Source: Pycnococcus provasolii | Taxonomy: Eukaryota > Chlorophyta > Pseudoscourfieldiophyceae > Pseudoscourfieldiales | Length of the DNA stretch: 64,000 bases | Reading direction: 5' to 3' | Assembly: GCA_049487715.1 (NCBI GenBank) | Contig: CP150546.1 | Span: forward strand, 496,001-560,000 | Notes under the pieces: model-generated | Seen by the model: only the letters and a program-made list of their open reading frames with translations | Database searches by the model: none | Told to the model about the DNA's origin: nothing | Program-made: the position numbers and the translations under genes | Shown here: positions 51,695 to 60,700 of the stretch, one piece after another | Layout of the letters: each line of letters starts with the position of its first letter | How positions within the stretch are numbered: position 1 is the first letter of the stretch

Positions 51695-51940
51695 GGGTTC
51701 ACCTCACAGGGGCGCGTGTACACGGCGCGCTCTCTTCGCTCTGGTGGCGCGTCTGCTGCGGAAATGGTTCCCCTTCCGCGCAGCAAAATCGAGTTCCTCG
51801 GCGGATGGGCCGTGGACTCGAAACGCTTATCGCAGCACTACATCAGCCGGGCCACGCCGCCTACTTACGCAGGCCGCTTTTTCTTCGACTGGCTGATCTT
51901 ACCGCTCGCCGATAACATGGCACTTGACTTCCCCTCCTAA
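51695..51940 (+). pseudogene. Tyrosine recombinase C-terminal fragment
   Basis: The frame starts after a TAG and encodes TSQGRVYTARSLRSGGASAAEMV, followed by LGGWAVDSKRLSQHYISR. This matches the last part of DIRS/PAT/Crypton-type tyrosine recombinases: the H-x-x-R box (Y-T-x-H-S-L-R-S-G-G-A-S-A-A), the G-x-W box and the catalytic Tyr in QHYI. The first His is Arg here (ARSLR), and everything upstream, including the first catalytic Arg, is missing, so it cannot be active. The stop TAA overlaps the start of repeat A2. Confidence 0.7.
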
Positions 51941-52064
51941 TCAGGCGTTAGCAGGGTTGGGTTCTTTCCCTTCCTTCCTTCGGGCGGGCGGGCGGGCTCC
52001 CTTCTCCTGCCGCGGCCTGGGCGTGGCATCCTGTGCTTTTGTCGCCGCACCTTGCGTCGACATC
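51936..52064 (+). repeat. Direct repeat A2 (129 bp)
   Basis: Identical to A1 at 50963-51091; starts within the last bases of B1. Confidence 0.95.
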
Positions 52065-52142
52065 CCCACCCACCCTCCCTTGTCGAGGGGGGCCAAACGT
52101 GACTTTCGGGTTTTGGACACAGTAATAAACATCTGACTTTTT

Positions 52143-52164
52143 GGCACTTGACTTCCCCTCCTAA
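52143..52164 (+). repeat. Repeat B2 (22 bp), copy of B1 at 51919-51940
   Basis: GGCACTTGACTTCCCCTCCTAA, identical in both places; it ends at CCTAA followed by CCCGAAG. Confidence 0.9.
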
Positions 52165-52187
52165 CCCGAAGACAAAAACCGCCGAGA

Positions 52188-52205
52188 CCCTAACCCTAAC
52201 CCTAA
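52188..52205 (+). repeat. Short telomere-type array (CCCTAA)3
   Basis: Three CCCTAA units, about 170 bases upstream of the TMEM186-like start and 23 bases after the end of B2. Confidence 0.9.
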
Positions 52206-52372
52206 CCCGGAGTTACGTGCAAGGAGGGATCCCCCGGGAACAACCGAGGCAATCATCCTAAAGTTTCACCTTCGGTCCTTTTCCCCCTGACACCTGACCT
52301 CCCTGGAGGGACCCTGAGGCGTCGTGTTGAGCCTCTCCGGTGAAAGAAATCGGGATCGACAGACGTGCACCC

Positions 52373-52999
52373 ATGTCGTCATCAATAATGTCGCCATCAT
52401 CGTTGCCAGTGCTGATGTACCGCGGCCCAGGCATGCGCCTCCTGCGCGCGCTCGTGCGACTCAAGGTGCTCCAGGCGATGGGAACGGCGTCGACGTTGTG
52501 CCCCATCGCACTCATGGCGTCAGGAGCCGAGGCACCGCCAGGACTTCTTTTGGGATCTGTCGTCACCGCAGCGTCGTGCGGGGCACTCGCGGCGTGCACG
52601 ACGTGGTACGGGAACAGATACGTCGGTGAACTGCGCCTGATACCACCTCAGGAAGCTTTGAAAGAAGGTTCTGCTACGCCCACCGCCAACCACCAAACGG
52701 CTCGTGCTGCACTGCCGTGGCACCTGCGCGTGAGCACGCTAGACGCGTGGGGAAAACGCGTGGATACGGACGTCGAGCTCCTTCGCGTTGCACCGCCGCT
52801 TCTGGGCAAGGACGACGCGCAGAGACGTGCAATCTTTCAGCAGTCTCTGTTGCCGCTCACCGTTCGGCCACTCGTACCAGGGACAGCTAGTGACGAGCAG
52901 TATCTCGTATCTCCGCGATTTGGACGCGTGTTTGACCGCGAATCGATCCTTGCGGTGCTCGACGGAACACACGCTGGCTACGAGGGGCGCGCAGAGTAA
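52373..52999 (+). CDS. TMEM186-like mitochondrial membrane protein
   Basis: 208 residues. A short N terminus leads into LMYRGPGMRLLRALVRLKVLQ, the Y-R-G/F-P...RLK motif of TMEM186 and its plant relatives. Two hydrophobic segments follow (about 43-60 and 65-90) and end with WYGNRYVGELRLI, also a family feature. The rest is a soluble C-terminal domain. TMEM186 is an inner-membrane assembly factor for respiratory complex I in animals; the same role here is inferred. The start is the first ATG giving this motif near the N terminus. The 3' flank contains TGTAA and AATAAA words. Confidence 0.65.
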   Translation: MSSSIMSPSSLPVLMYRGPGMRLLRALVRLKVLQAMGTASTLCPIALMASGAEAPPGLLLGSVVTAASCGALAACTTWYGNRYVGELRLIPPQEALKEGSATPTANHQTARAALPWHLRVSTLDAWGKRVDTDVELLRVAPPLLGKDDAQRRAIFQQSLLPLTVRPLVPGTASDEQYLVSPRFGRVFDRESILAVLDGTHAGYEGRAE

Positions 53000-53276
53000 G
53001 TAGTACTTAAGTTATGCCTCATGTAACCATAGATCACATACTGTAATTTTCTCTATTCAATAAATGGAATAAATACATGCAGCAATCCTAGATTACAGTG
53101 GTAGTACTATGGCGTCACGCGCGTTGTTGTATACATAGTACTATACATAGAAATAATGGCGAAGCTTGCTACGGCGGCGTCAGCCGCAGCCTCGGATGCC
53201 ACATGCAATTCGCGCGCCGTGCTCAGCACGAAATTCGACAAAATTAACAAAATTCGAGTTACTAAAGAAATGTTAA
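53000..53276. other. Short intergenic gap
   Basis: AT-rich 3' flank of the TMEM186-like gene; it contains TGTAA and AATAAA words and a repeated AAAATTCGA word near 53230-53255. No gene. Confidence 0.4.
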
Positions 53277-54803
53277 TTAAGCTCGCCTGGCCCTCTTCGT
53301 CCTCCTAGATTCGTCATTCGTCGCCGCATCCTTGTGACGTTTGGGTGTCGCAACGCGTTCCGGCAGCGGACCCGCGCGCAGGACGTGCTCGAGATCTGGT
53401 CCCTTGCACAGCTCAAGGATTGTGCAGAACGAGTCGGCATCAATCTCAAACACGTCGAGGTGTGCGACGACGTTCGCATGTCGCAGCCGCTTGTGGATGT
53501 TCACCTCGCGAATTGCGTGCTTGACGTAGGAAGCCTTGCGCTCCTCCTTCCACAGATTGCTCAGAGATCCACGGCGTGCCACACCTCCGAAAATTCACCC
53601 TTGCCAATCAAGCTGAGCAGGAGATACCGCCCGTTGAGCATCGCCGGTTGTGACGCCGTCCATGTTGCGTGCGCGGGGAATGGCGCGGGCAGTGGTTGGA
53701 TTGCCGCCAAGCCGCCGCCGCCGCCGCCACCTATGCTGCGTGTTCCACTTCCCAGGAATCGGCTCGCCTCCTCGTAGCGCTGGCGTCGCATCTCGTGAGC
53801 GAGCGCAATATTTTCTCTCTCGAGCCGATCGCGCTCCTCCTTGAGCGCCACCTCCTCGCGCGCAAGGCTACTTTGGCGAGCGCGAAGTGCCTCGGCAACC
53901 TCGCGAAGCGACGCTTCGTCTGCCGTGTTTGGTGGCGGAGGAGGAGGCATGGACTCTGTGTCCGCGGGACGCTGCTCCGTGGCAGCGGCACGCTCACGCA
54001 GTGCGCCTCGTCTTGCCTCGATTTCCGCGCGTCTGCGTTCGAGCTCCGCCTACTCGTCACTGAGACGGTACAGCTTCTGTGCGACGTCACGTACCGCCTC
54101 GCCATCTTCCCACACCTCGCGCAGTCCACCGCCCGTCATGCTGAGTCCTGTGCGAATGACTCCAGGCCTTCCAAGTCTCGAGACGCTCGCGTCCACGCGC
54201 CTCTTGCAGAGTTCCCGTCCGCACTCCGCGCCCCTGTGTGCGAATGCTGCGAGAAGCGTGGCTGCACGAGCCTCCCGTGCCTTACGCACGTCCAACTCCT
54301 TTTTCAGCTCGTCAACTTCCAACTTAGCAGACTCTGCCGTAGCCCGATTCGTTCTTGCCGCATCGCGGTGCGCGTCGCGGTCTCTTCTTAGGTTTTCGTT
54401 CTCCGCGCGTAATTTCGCCAGTTCCGCCTCCATGGAAGACGCGTGCCTTTCCGCCGCATCGGCGCGCCGATGTGCCGCGTGAAGAGCTTCTAGGTCCTTT
54501 TCGTACGTATCACTCGCAGCTGCCGCGGCGGCGCTCGTCGCCTGCTGAAAGTATGTGGATGTGTTATTTGTCGCGGCGGTGTGTGCGCCGGCGCCGGCAG
54601 CGGCGATGGCTGTGGTGGTGGGCGGCGTTGCCGCCCAGTCCGGCGGACGTTGCGGCGAAACGTGCCCGCCACGCGACCCGTTGCCTGCATTGCTTGGAAT
54701 GAGCTGGTGGGGAGGTTGTGCTTGTTGACAAGGGAAAGGGAAAGGGAAGGGGAGGGGAGGGGAGGGTAGGGTAGGGAAGGAAGGGGGTCTCAGAGTTACT
54801 CAT
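53277..54803 (-). pseudogene. Tousled-like kinase (TLK) pseudogene
   Basis: Reading the minus strand, MSNSETPF (54803) leads into a C-rich tract where the frame shifts. A coiled coil then runs in one frame (EKDLEALHAAHRRADAAERHA to KLYRLSDE), broken by one in-frame TAG at 54050-54052. It continues with the TLK pre-kinase helix (RDRLERENIALAHEMRRQRYEEASRF) and the kinase P-loop (LNGRYLLLSLIGKGEFSEVWHAVDL). Near 53570 the frame shifts and about a dozen residues, including the strand with the ATP-binding Lys, are missing. The next frame has WKEERKASYVKHAIREVNIHK and DADSFCTILELCKGPDLEHVL, then ends without catalytic loop or DFG. TLKs phosphorylate ASF1 in chromatin assembly; this copy cannot be an active kinase. 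Confidence 0.8.
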
Positions 54804-55412
54804 GGTAGTAACTCTCCGTTATCTAGGGTGATTTGATCTGCAATTGGCTGGTAGCTACTTCTTACTATTGAAGAGCTCGAAGAGCTCCTTCGCTTTGTTC
54901 CCATTCATCTTATGACCATGAATGCTCTTCCACTTCAAGTTGAGTTCGTTTAAATTAAAGGGCTGGTCCGACCTAAAACGAGATTTTTACGTGCACGACT
55001 GCCGGGGAGCCGTCCCTTGGCCGTTTGACGTGGTTCTTGGTGCTATCGAAAGCTCATGAGTTGCTCTTTATGTGCCTCAAGCGGCAAGCTCGCCAGGACG
55101 CTCACGGCGGCGCTACAGGGCGCCAAAGTTGGGCTCTTCATAACGGGGAAAATGGTCGGGGAGGGCGAAAAATAAATTTCTTATAACACCCCCTATACCA
55201 GGGAAATAGTCCATCGGGGGAAATCCCCTGAATGGGGAAAATGGTCGGAAAATAGAATTTCTTATACCACCCCCTAGTCCTAAAAGTTAGTCCATCGGGG
55301 GAATTCCCCTGAACTGGGAAAATAGTCGGAAAATATATTTTTATAATCCTCCGTGAACGGAAAGATTGGTCGGGGATATACCACAGAACTCCCCTCGTTC
55401 GTTACATGGTGT
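54804..55412. other. Intergenic gap with hairpin-bearing tandem repeat
   Basis: No gene. A repeat of about 80-90 bp occupies about 55144-55350; see its own entry. Confidence 0.55.
55144..55350 (+). repeat. Imperfect 80-90 bp tandem repeat with palindromic core
   Basis: Two and a half copies of a unit with GGGGAAAATGGTCGG, ATTTCTTATA, CACCCCCTA, then TAGTCCATCGGGGGAA. In copy 2 GGGGAATTCCCC (55298-55309) is a perfect palindrome. Confidence 0.85.
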
Positions 55413-55739
55413 TTACACTTCCATATTATCAATGAATCCCGTATCAAAGTCCAAGGCACTCCGGTGCGATTTTGCAACCTCTTTAAGCTTCTCCACGTCC
55501 ACGAATGACGCGGCGTCGGGATGCGCATACGCGCGCTTGTACTCGCGCGCCCGACGTGCAAACATGCGGCACCTCCGAAGCGTGAGCACGTCCGGGCTGA
55601 GCGCCTTGACGACGTTGTCGTGAAGGTGCTTCGCGACAACGTCGTTGTGCCGCCGGAAGTATCGCTTGGCAACCCCCCATGCGTATTCTATGCCAAGTCC
55701 CGCGACCTCACAGTGCCCTTTTGGGGGGAGTTCGGGGTT
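55413..55739 (-). mobile_element. DDE transposase C-terminal fragment (IS630/Tc1-mariner type)
   Basis: The minus strand reads NPELPPKGHCE...IEYAWGVAKRYFRRHND, then DNVVKALSPDVLTLRRCRMFARRAREYKRAY, ending in TAA at 55413. The blocks PK-x-HCE, IE-x-x-WG-x-x-KRY-x-R and the closing helices match the last third of DDE transposases, with the final catalytic Glu in the IE box. No start codon or earlier catalytic Asp is present, so this is a dead remnant. It overlaps, in another frame, the end of the coiled-coil gene at 55688-56800. Confidence 0.75.
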
Positions 55740-56800
55740 CGCTGAAGGTCCTCAAGTTCTCGCGCACGTCGTCGCCAATTCGCGAGTGCCGCCTCTCGCT
55801 CGCATGCCTGCTCGCGCAGCTGCACGAGTTCTCGCTGCGCCTTGTCGATTTCCTGCTTCGTGGTGGAGAGCTGCGCTTGTAGGGTGGCTGCGTAGTGCTG
55901 CTGCTGCACCTGGTGCTCGTTGGCGTCTTCCTCCTCGTCGTTGGCAACGAGGTCAGCAAGAGCCGGCAGCACGGTCGTCTCGTCCGCGGTTGCCGCAGGA
56001 AGCATCGCAGGGAGCACGGTGGTCATCTCCATGCTCACGTCATTTTCGAGATCCGTGAGCTGCTGCTCCGTGCGTGCGCACCTCTCCGTGTGATCCTTCT
56101 GCACGCGCTCCCAGTTCTTCACCGAGTCCTCCGTGTGCCTCTCGTGAAGGCGTTTCGTCGTGCTCACCTCGTCCACGCACTGGCTGATGACGGCATCTGC
56201 CATGCGAAACTTCTCCTCGAAAAATGTTTTCATCTGCATGCACTTCTCGACGTCCGTCTTGATCTCGAGCAGATCACGTTCCCTGTCCTCGAGCTGCTTG
56301 TTGACGCGTTGATAGCGCCCCTCCCACTCGCGCGACTCCGCGGCATACTTCTTCGCGAGCTGGCGCGCGCCGTCCTGCTCCTTGGTGAGATCTACCACGG
56401 ACCTGCGCAGCGACTCAATCTGCTTGGCAATCATGTCGTCGTCGACACCACCACCACCCATTGTGACGAGCGCTAAGTCTGAGCCAAGTGACCCGTCGTT
56501 GTCGTTGTCGTTGTTGTCAATGACTGCGAGCGCTCCTGGTGCTGCTGCTGCAGCCTCATCACTGCTGTTGTTGGTCACGATTGCAAAGCCATGCTGCTGG
56601 TTGTTGTTGTTGTTGTTGTTGTCTTGCGCCTTCTTCTTCTTCTTCGTGCTTCCTTTCGCTTCTGGCTGCTGCTGCTTTTTCTTATTATCTGGCGCCGGCG
56701 AGTTCGTCGCAGGTGCACCGAAGCATGCACCACCACCGCCACCACCACCACCTCCGTTCCTCATCATGTTCGTCAGCGACCCCAGCACCGAGGGAGGCAT
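55688..56800 (-). CDS. Coiled-coil protein with transposon-derived C terminus
   Basis: 370 residues from ATG at 56800. Low-complexity N terminus with Gly and Asn runs (about 15-70), an acidic patch, then coiled coil from about 120 to 350. The last about 18 residues (TPNSPQKGTVRSRDLA) are read from the transposase remnant in a different frame, so the original 3' end has probably been replaced. No family recognised. It could be a structural or scaffolding protein, or a truncated gene. Confidence 0.65.
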   Translation of the reverse strand: MPPSVLGSLTNMMRNGGGGGGGGGACFGAPATNSPAPDNKKKQQQPEAKGSTKKKKKAQDNNNNNNNQQHGFAIVTNNSSDEAAAAAPGALAVIDNNDNDNDGSLGSDLALVTMGGGGVDDDMIAKQIESLRRSVVDLTKEQDGARQLAKKYAAESREWEGRYQRVNKQLEDRERDLLEIKTDVEKCMQMKTFFEEKFRMADAVISQCVDEVSTTKRLHERHTEDSVKNWERVQKDHTERCARTEQQLTDLENDVSMEMTTVLPAMLPAATADETTVLPALADLVANDEEEDANEHQVQQQHYAATLQAQLSTTKQEIDKAQRELVQLREQACEREAALANWRRRARELEDLQRTPNSPQKGTVRSRDLA

Positions 56801-56990
56801 GACGATTTGACGAGCGAGCGAGCGAGCGAACGAGCGAGCAAGTGACCAAAGAATAAAGAGTAGGAGCTGCTTCGGGTTCGGGGAGGGGCTCGGGGCAAAG
56901 CAGGCCGAGCAGGGGGAGGCGAGGGAGCGGGAAAATTCAAAATTACAGGGTGGCTGGAACCGAAAATTTTCTTACAGATTTTACAATATT

Positions 56991-57716
56991 TTATTTCGCT
57001 TTCATGCGATTTGAGATTTCTGTCGGCGTGTAACGGCACACTGTGTCCTGAGGCAAGTGTGGCGCGAATGCGACGTGCATCTCCCAGAGTGGGAGTGTGT
57101 TCTCGTTCTCGTTCGCGTTCTCGGCGTTCTCGTCCGGCGCGCAGCGGTGCACGAACAAACGCACGTGCACGCACTGCGACCAAAAGAGACCGAGCGCAGG
57201 AACGACGCGAGACACTCCGTACGCGCCGGCGTGCGCCTGAACCTCGAATCCGCCCACGCGCCCTCCTCCGCACTTTGAAGCCACCGCCGCCCTGAGGCTC
57301 GGAGACGCGGCGAGCGCCGCGTAGCTCGGCGCGTCGGCGACGTGGTTCGTGACGAGCACGGCGACAGGCGGCGCGCCCGTTTCGTCCCTCGCGATTTGCT
57401 TGAGCAGGTCGGCGACACGCCAGTGCGTCTGAAGGCTCCGCGGCTGGTTGCGTGCTGCTGCCGCCTCCTCGTCGGACGTGCTTGTGTCGCCGAGTGCCAT
57501 CGCGACGGAGTCGACGACGACGAGTCGTATAGGCCTTGCGTGTTTCGTGCGCGCCCTCTGCCTGATGAGCGTTTGTGCTTGCGTCAGCGCGTTGATGAGC
57601 GCCGTCACCGCCCCGCTGGGTGTAGCGACTTTCGAGCACGACGAGTCTGCGACGTGCACGTGGTCGAGCATGTGCAGGACGTCCTGCTGAGCGAATACGT
57701 TTTTGATGCGCGCCAT
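56991..57716 (-). CDS. RAD51-paralog (XRCC3-like) ATPase, missing Walker A half
   Basis: 241 residues from ATG at 57716; homology begins slightly upstream (NTESRPTF, from about 57740). It carries the second half of a RecA/RAD51 core: Walker B in IRLVVVDSVAMAL, the AVLVTNHVAD strand and RVVPALGLFWSQCVHVRLFVHR, which resembles XRCC3 most. The Walker A loop and everything before beta-strand 2 are absent. The stop of the upstream gene lies at 57775-57777, leaving no room for more of this gene. Either it is a 5'-truncated pseudogene or it makes a short protein that cannot bind ATP normally. RAD51 paralogs act in homologous recombination repair. Confidence 0.6.
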   Translation of the reverse strand: MARIKNVFAQQDVLHMLDHVHVADSSCSKVATPSGAVTALINALTQAQTLIRQRARTKHARPIRLVVVDSVAMALGDTSTSDEEAAAARNQPRSLQTHWRVADLLKQIARDETGAPPVAVLVTNHVADAPSYAALAASPSLRAAVASKCGGGRVGGFEVQAHAGAYGVSRVVPALGLFWSQCVHVRLFVHRCAPDENAENANENENTLPLWEMHVAFAPHLPQDTVCRYTPTEISNRMKAK

Positions 57717-57774
57717 GAACGTCGGTCGCGACTCCGTATTACTTGTACAATTCTTGAAGAAGATTTTATAAGAT

Positions 57775-60700
57775 CTATTCAACGCGAGTGCGCTGGCGCA
57801 CCACGCTGCCGCTCACCAGCTTCATCGAGATTGCGATTCCGACGAGTAGGGCGAAGCTGTACACGATCAGCTGGCTCTTCCCCAACGATCGCGTGCGCTG
57901 GAAGAAGCGTGCAAGCGCTGAGGGTGGCGCGTTTTCCTTCTCCTCAGCTGCAAACCACGGTGGTGGCGGGTGTGCCGTCTCGGCCATTTCGCCCATGACG
58001 AGCGCGCCCGACTCTGTGCCATCGCGGTGGCTGTGCACCCCTCCCACAGCGTATCCTGGCACTTCAGTAACCGCAGACGGTGGTTGTTTTTTCGCATCCT
58101 CCGGAACTCCTGAGGCTGGCGTGTCGAGCATCATTTTCTCGCCGAGGGTGGCACTCGGATCAGCGAGAGCTCGATCCGCAGTGGTTGTCGTGTCCGTGAT
58201 GTTAACCATGGATTTTCCCACCGGGGCGGGCGCGAGATCGTACGTGCGCGTAGCAATTCCGAACGAGTGGCCTGCGCTAATGTACGCTCGCACACGAATA
58301 CGATACTTGTCAGCATCGACGTCACGAGGAACCTTTAGCCTGAGCCGTGGTGATTCATACCCGGTTCCCGAGTGTCGTCCTGTGACCTTTGTCACGAATT
58401 GCTGAACGAGTGGAGTGCGAACACGCTGGCGCTCACCTTGCACGTTGCTCGTGGGAAGAGGGGCATCGTGCAATCCGCTCTCAGCCTCGGTTTTAAGCGC
58501 GTAGTCTTCCCACGCCACCGTGGGGCGTGGAGGGGGTACTGCCACGGGAGCCACGGGAATCGGCCTCTTGCGCTTCTTCCCGAGCAAGCGCCTCGCCGCA
58601 CGCCTGCCACCATTCGTCTTCTCCCACTCCTCGTCTTCCTCATCTTCCTCCTGAGGCGTCGTCAATCCGTCGCGTGTATCCTCCTGAGCGTCCGAGAGAA
58701 CCACGTCGCCAAGCGCGTTCCGCTGATGCTCTTCGAACCCCTTCGCGGAAAGGAATGCCTCGGTGCTCTCGTGAAGCCTCTCCATTTCGAAGTAGCCGAC
58801 GTAGCTGTCGCTGTCGACGCCCCATCGGGCGCGCATGCGTTGCACGTGAGCTTCGCGCGCAAGAACGCGATTCAGGCTGTCGGAGGAAGCGTACGATCGA
58901 GAAAGCACATTTCGCTGGAATCGGTGGTAGCAAGCCTCAGGATTGCAGTGACACTGGTCCTTCCAGCCCGGTGCATAGCACGGGAAGTTGCTTATTCGAA
59001 ATCCTGGGTTCTCGGGGTGGAAAACATCGAGAGGCGTATGGCAGCACGCAGGAGGTGGACCTGACCATGGGTCTGCCGCGGATCGCGCCACACTCTCTGT
59101 AATCCACCGCCGCTGAGCTGCGGCGGACACACGAGAGAACGCTGTGTCACGCGTTGCCACATCAATGCTCTTGCTTGCATGACTCACGTAGAACGGCCAG
59201 AACGGATTCGCCATCGCCGTGGGAGCGCCGCGCTTGGGAACGAGGTCCACAATCACCGTGGCAGTGCCGCTTTGGGGCTCCCCATGCAGATCGTGCAACT
59301 CTGCGAGCTCAGCCGCCTCCCCAGTGTACTTGCGAACAGAGAGCGAAATGTCCAAATCTCCGCCAGCTTCCACCACGTCTACGTGTCCCGTCGGCATTGC
59401 GCGCAGGATCTCCGCGTCGACATCATCCATAGACTCCGTTACTTTGACCTCAGCCTTGAGCGGCTCGCGCCACAGCACAGAAATGCGAGCGGCTAGCGTG
59501 ACAGATGGCGCAGACGCACGTTGCAGGGTGACGTGCGCGGTGCAGCCAAAGCGACAAACCACTTCGTCTACGTCTACTTCTAGATGCCGGAGCGTGTTCG
59601 GGTCTGAGCCGACGCGAGCATGATACGTCTTAGAAATACCCTCCGTTCCCACGAGGTGTGCCATGACACGCACATCGTCACTCTTTTCAACTGCTGCACC
59701 ATGAGGGGGAGCCCAGTGGTCCGGTACGGAATAGAAAAGCAGAGCCTTGTCACCAAGTCGGTACTGACGCTTGTCCATGTTCAACATATACTCCTCAGCC
59801 GTTCCGTGCTCAAAATCTGTCGTGAATCCAAGACTTGACGCATCCGTTGCTCGTGTGCGTGTGCAGTCTCCGTCGACAAAATTACCGCGGAAAATGTCGT
59901 CGTGAATGCATGGTAATTCGTCAGCCTTCTCGCCATGAAGTCGCGCTTCCGAACCAACCGGCTGATACTCGTCTTCTAGCGCCCAGCGCAACGGCGGGCC
60001 CTCACAGGTGTCACTGTGATTTGAGTTGCATGCACTTGCAAGTGTGTCGTCGCTCGTGGCAAGATGTCGCCCAGACTTATCGAGACTAGCCGTCACTATC
60101 CTGAGCTTCTCGCAAGTCTCCGGATCGTCGGGTGTTGCGGTTGGACATGCCACAATTTCCACCCCACGAGCCGTGAGGGGCACCTTGAATCTACACCAAC
60201 GAGATGCGGACGAAAGGCGTAGGCCGGCTTCCACCATGCTTCGCTGATGAGTAACCAACACGTTGCAAGACGAAAGAAGCAGACGATTGCTTTCAATCGC
60301 GAGTCGCTCGCTGCGGTACTTGTGAAGAGACGATAGAACATGCACGTGAGACGCAGATAAGCTGTCGCCACCAGAAAAGCTTGGCAGAGATTCCCGGAAG
60401 GATTCAACACTTTCATCAATCGAGCCAATTCGATATAGTTTCACGACGAACTCTTCATCCTTCGTCGCAAGCAATCGGCGCCTCGACGACGTGGCACTGT
60501 GCGTGGGATCAAGCAAGACTTCCTCAGACATTGCGTCGATTGGACGAAGAGAGACGTGAAGGGCTGTCCCAGCAAACGGCTTTTTCTTGGATGTGAGAAT
60601 CTCAACGTGCGATTTAGCTGAAGACCGATCAACATTTCCTTTGTGACGCTCCTTCGATTCGACGTCACGTGACTCAGAACGAAGGTTGCGCCGCACGCCA

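Larger units (their letters stand above)
50963..52164 (+). mobile_element. Internally deleted tyrosine-recombinase-type element with split direct repeats
   Basis: A1 (50963-51091) and A2 (51936-52064) are a 129-bp identical direct repeat. B1 (51919-51940) abuts A2, and the same 22 bases recur as B2 (52143-52164), giving A1-interior-B1-A2-spacer-B2, the split-direct-repeat layout of PAT/Ngaro-type retroelements. The interior (about 0.83 kb) holds a gag-like short open frame and the C-terminal end of a tyrosine recombinase but no reverse transcriptase, so it is internally deleted. Both flanks carry CCCTAA or CCCGAA words. Confidence 0.75.

Noticed and set aside
51636-51896. Plus-strand open frame overlapping the recombinase remnant
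   Set aside because: It is a different frame of the same DNA; the recombinase motifs are in the other frame.
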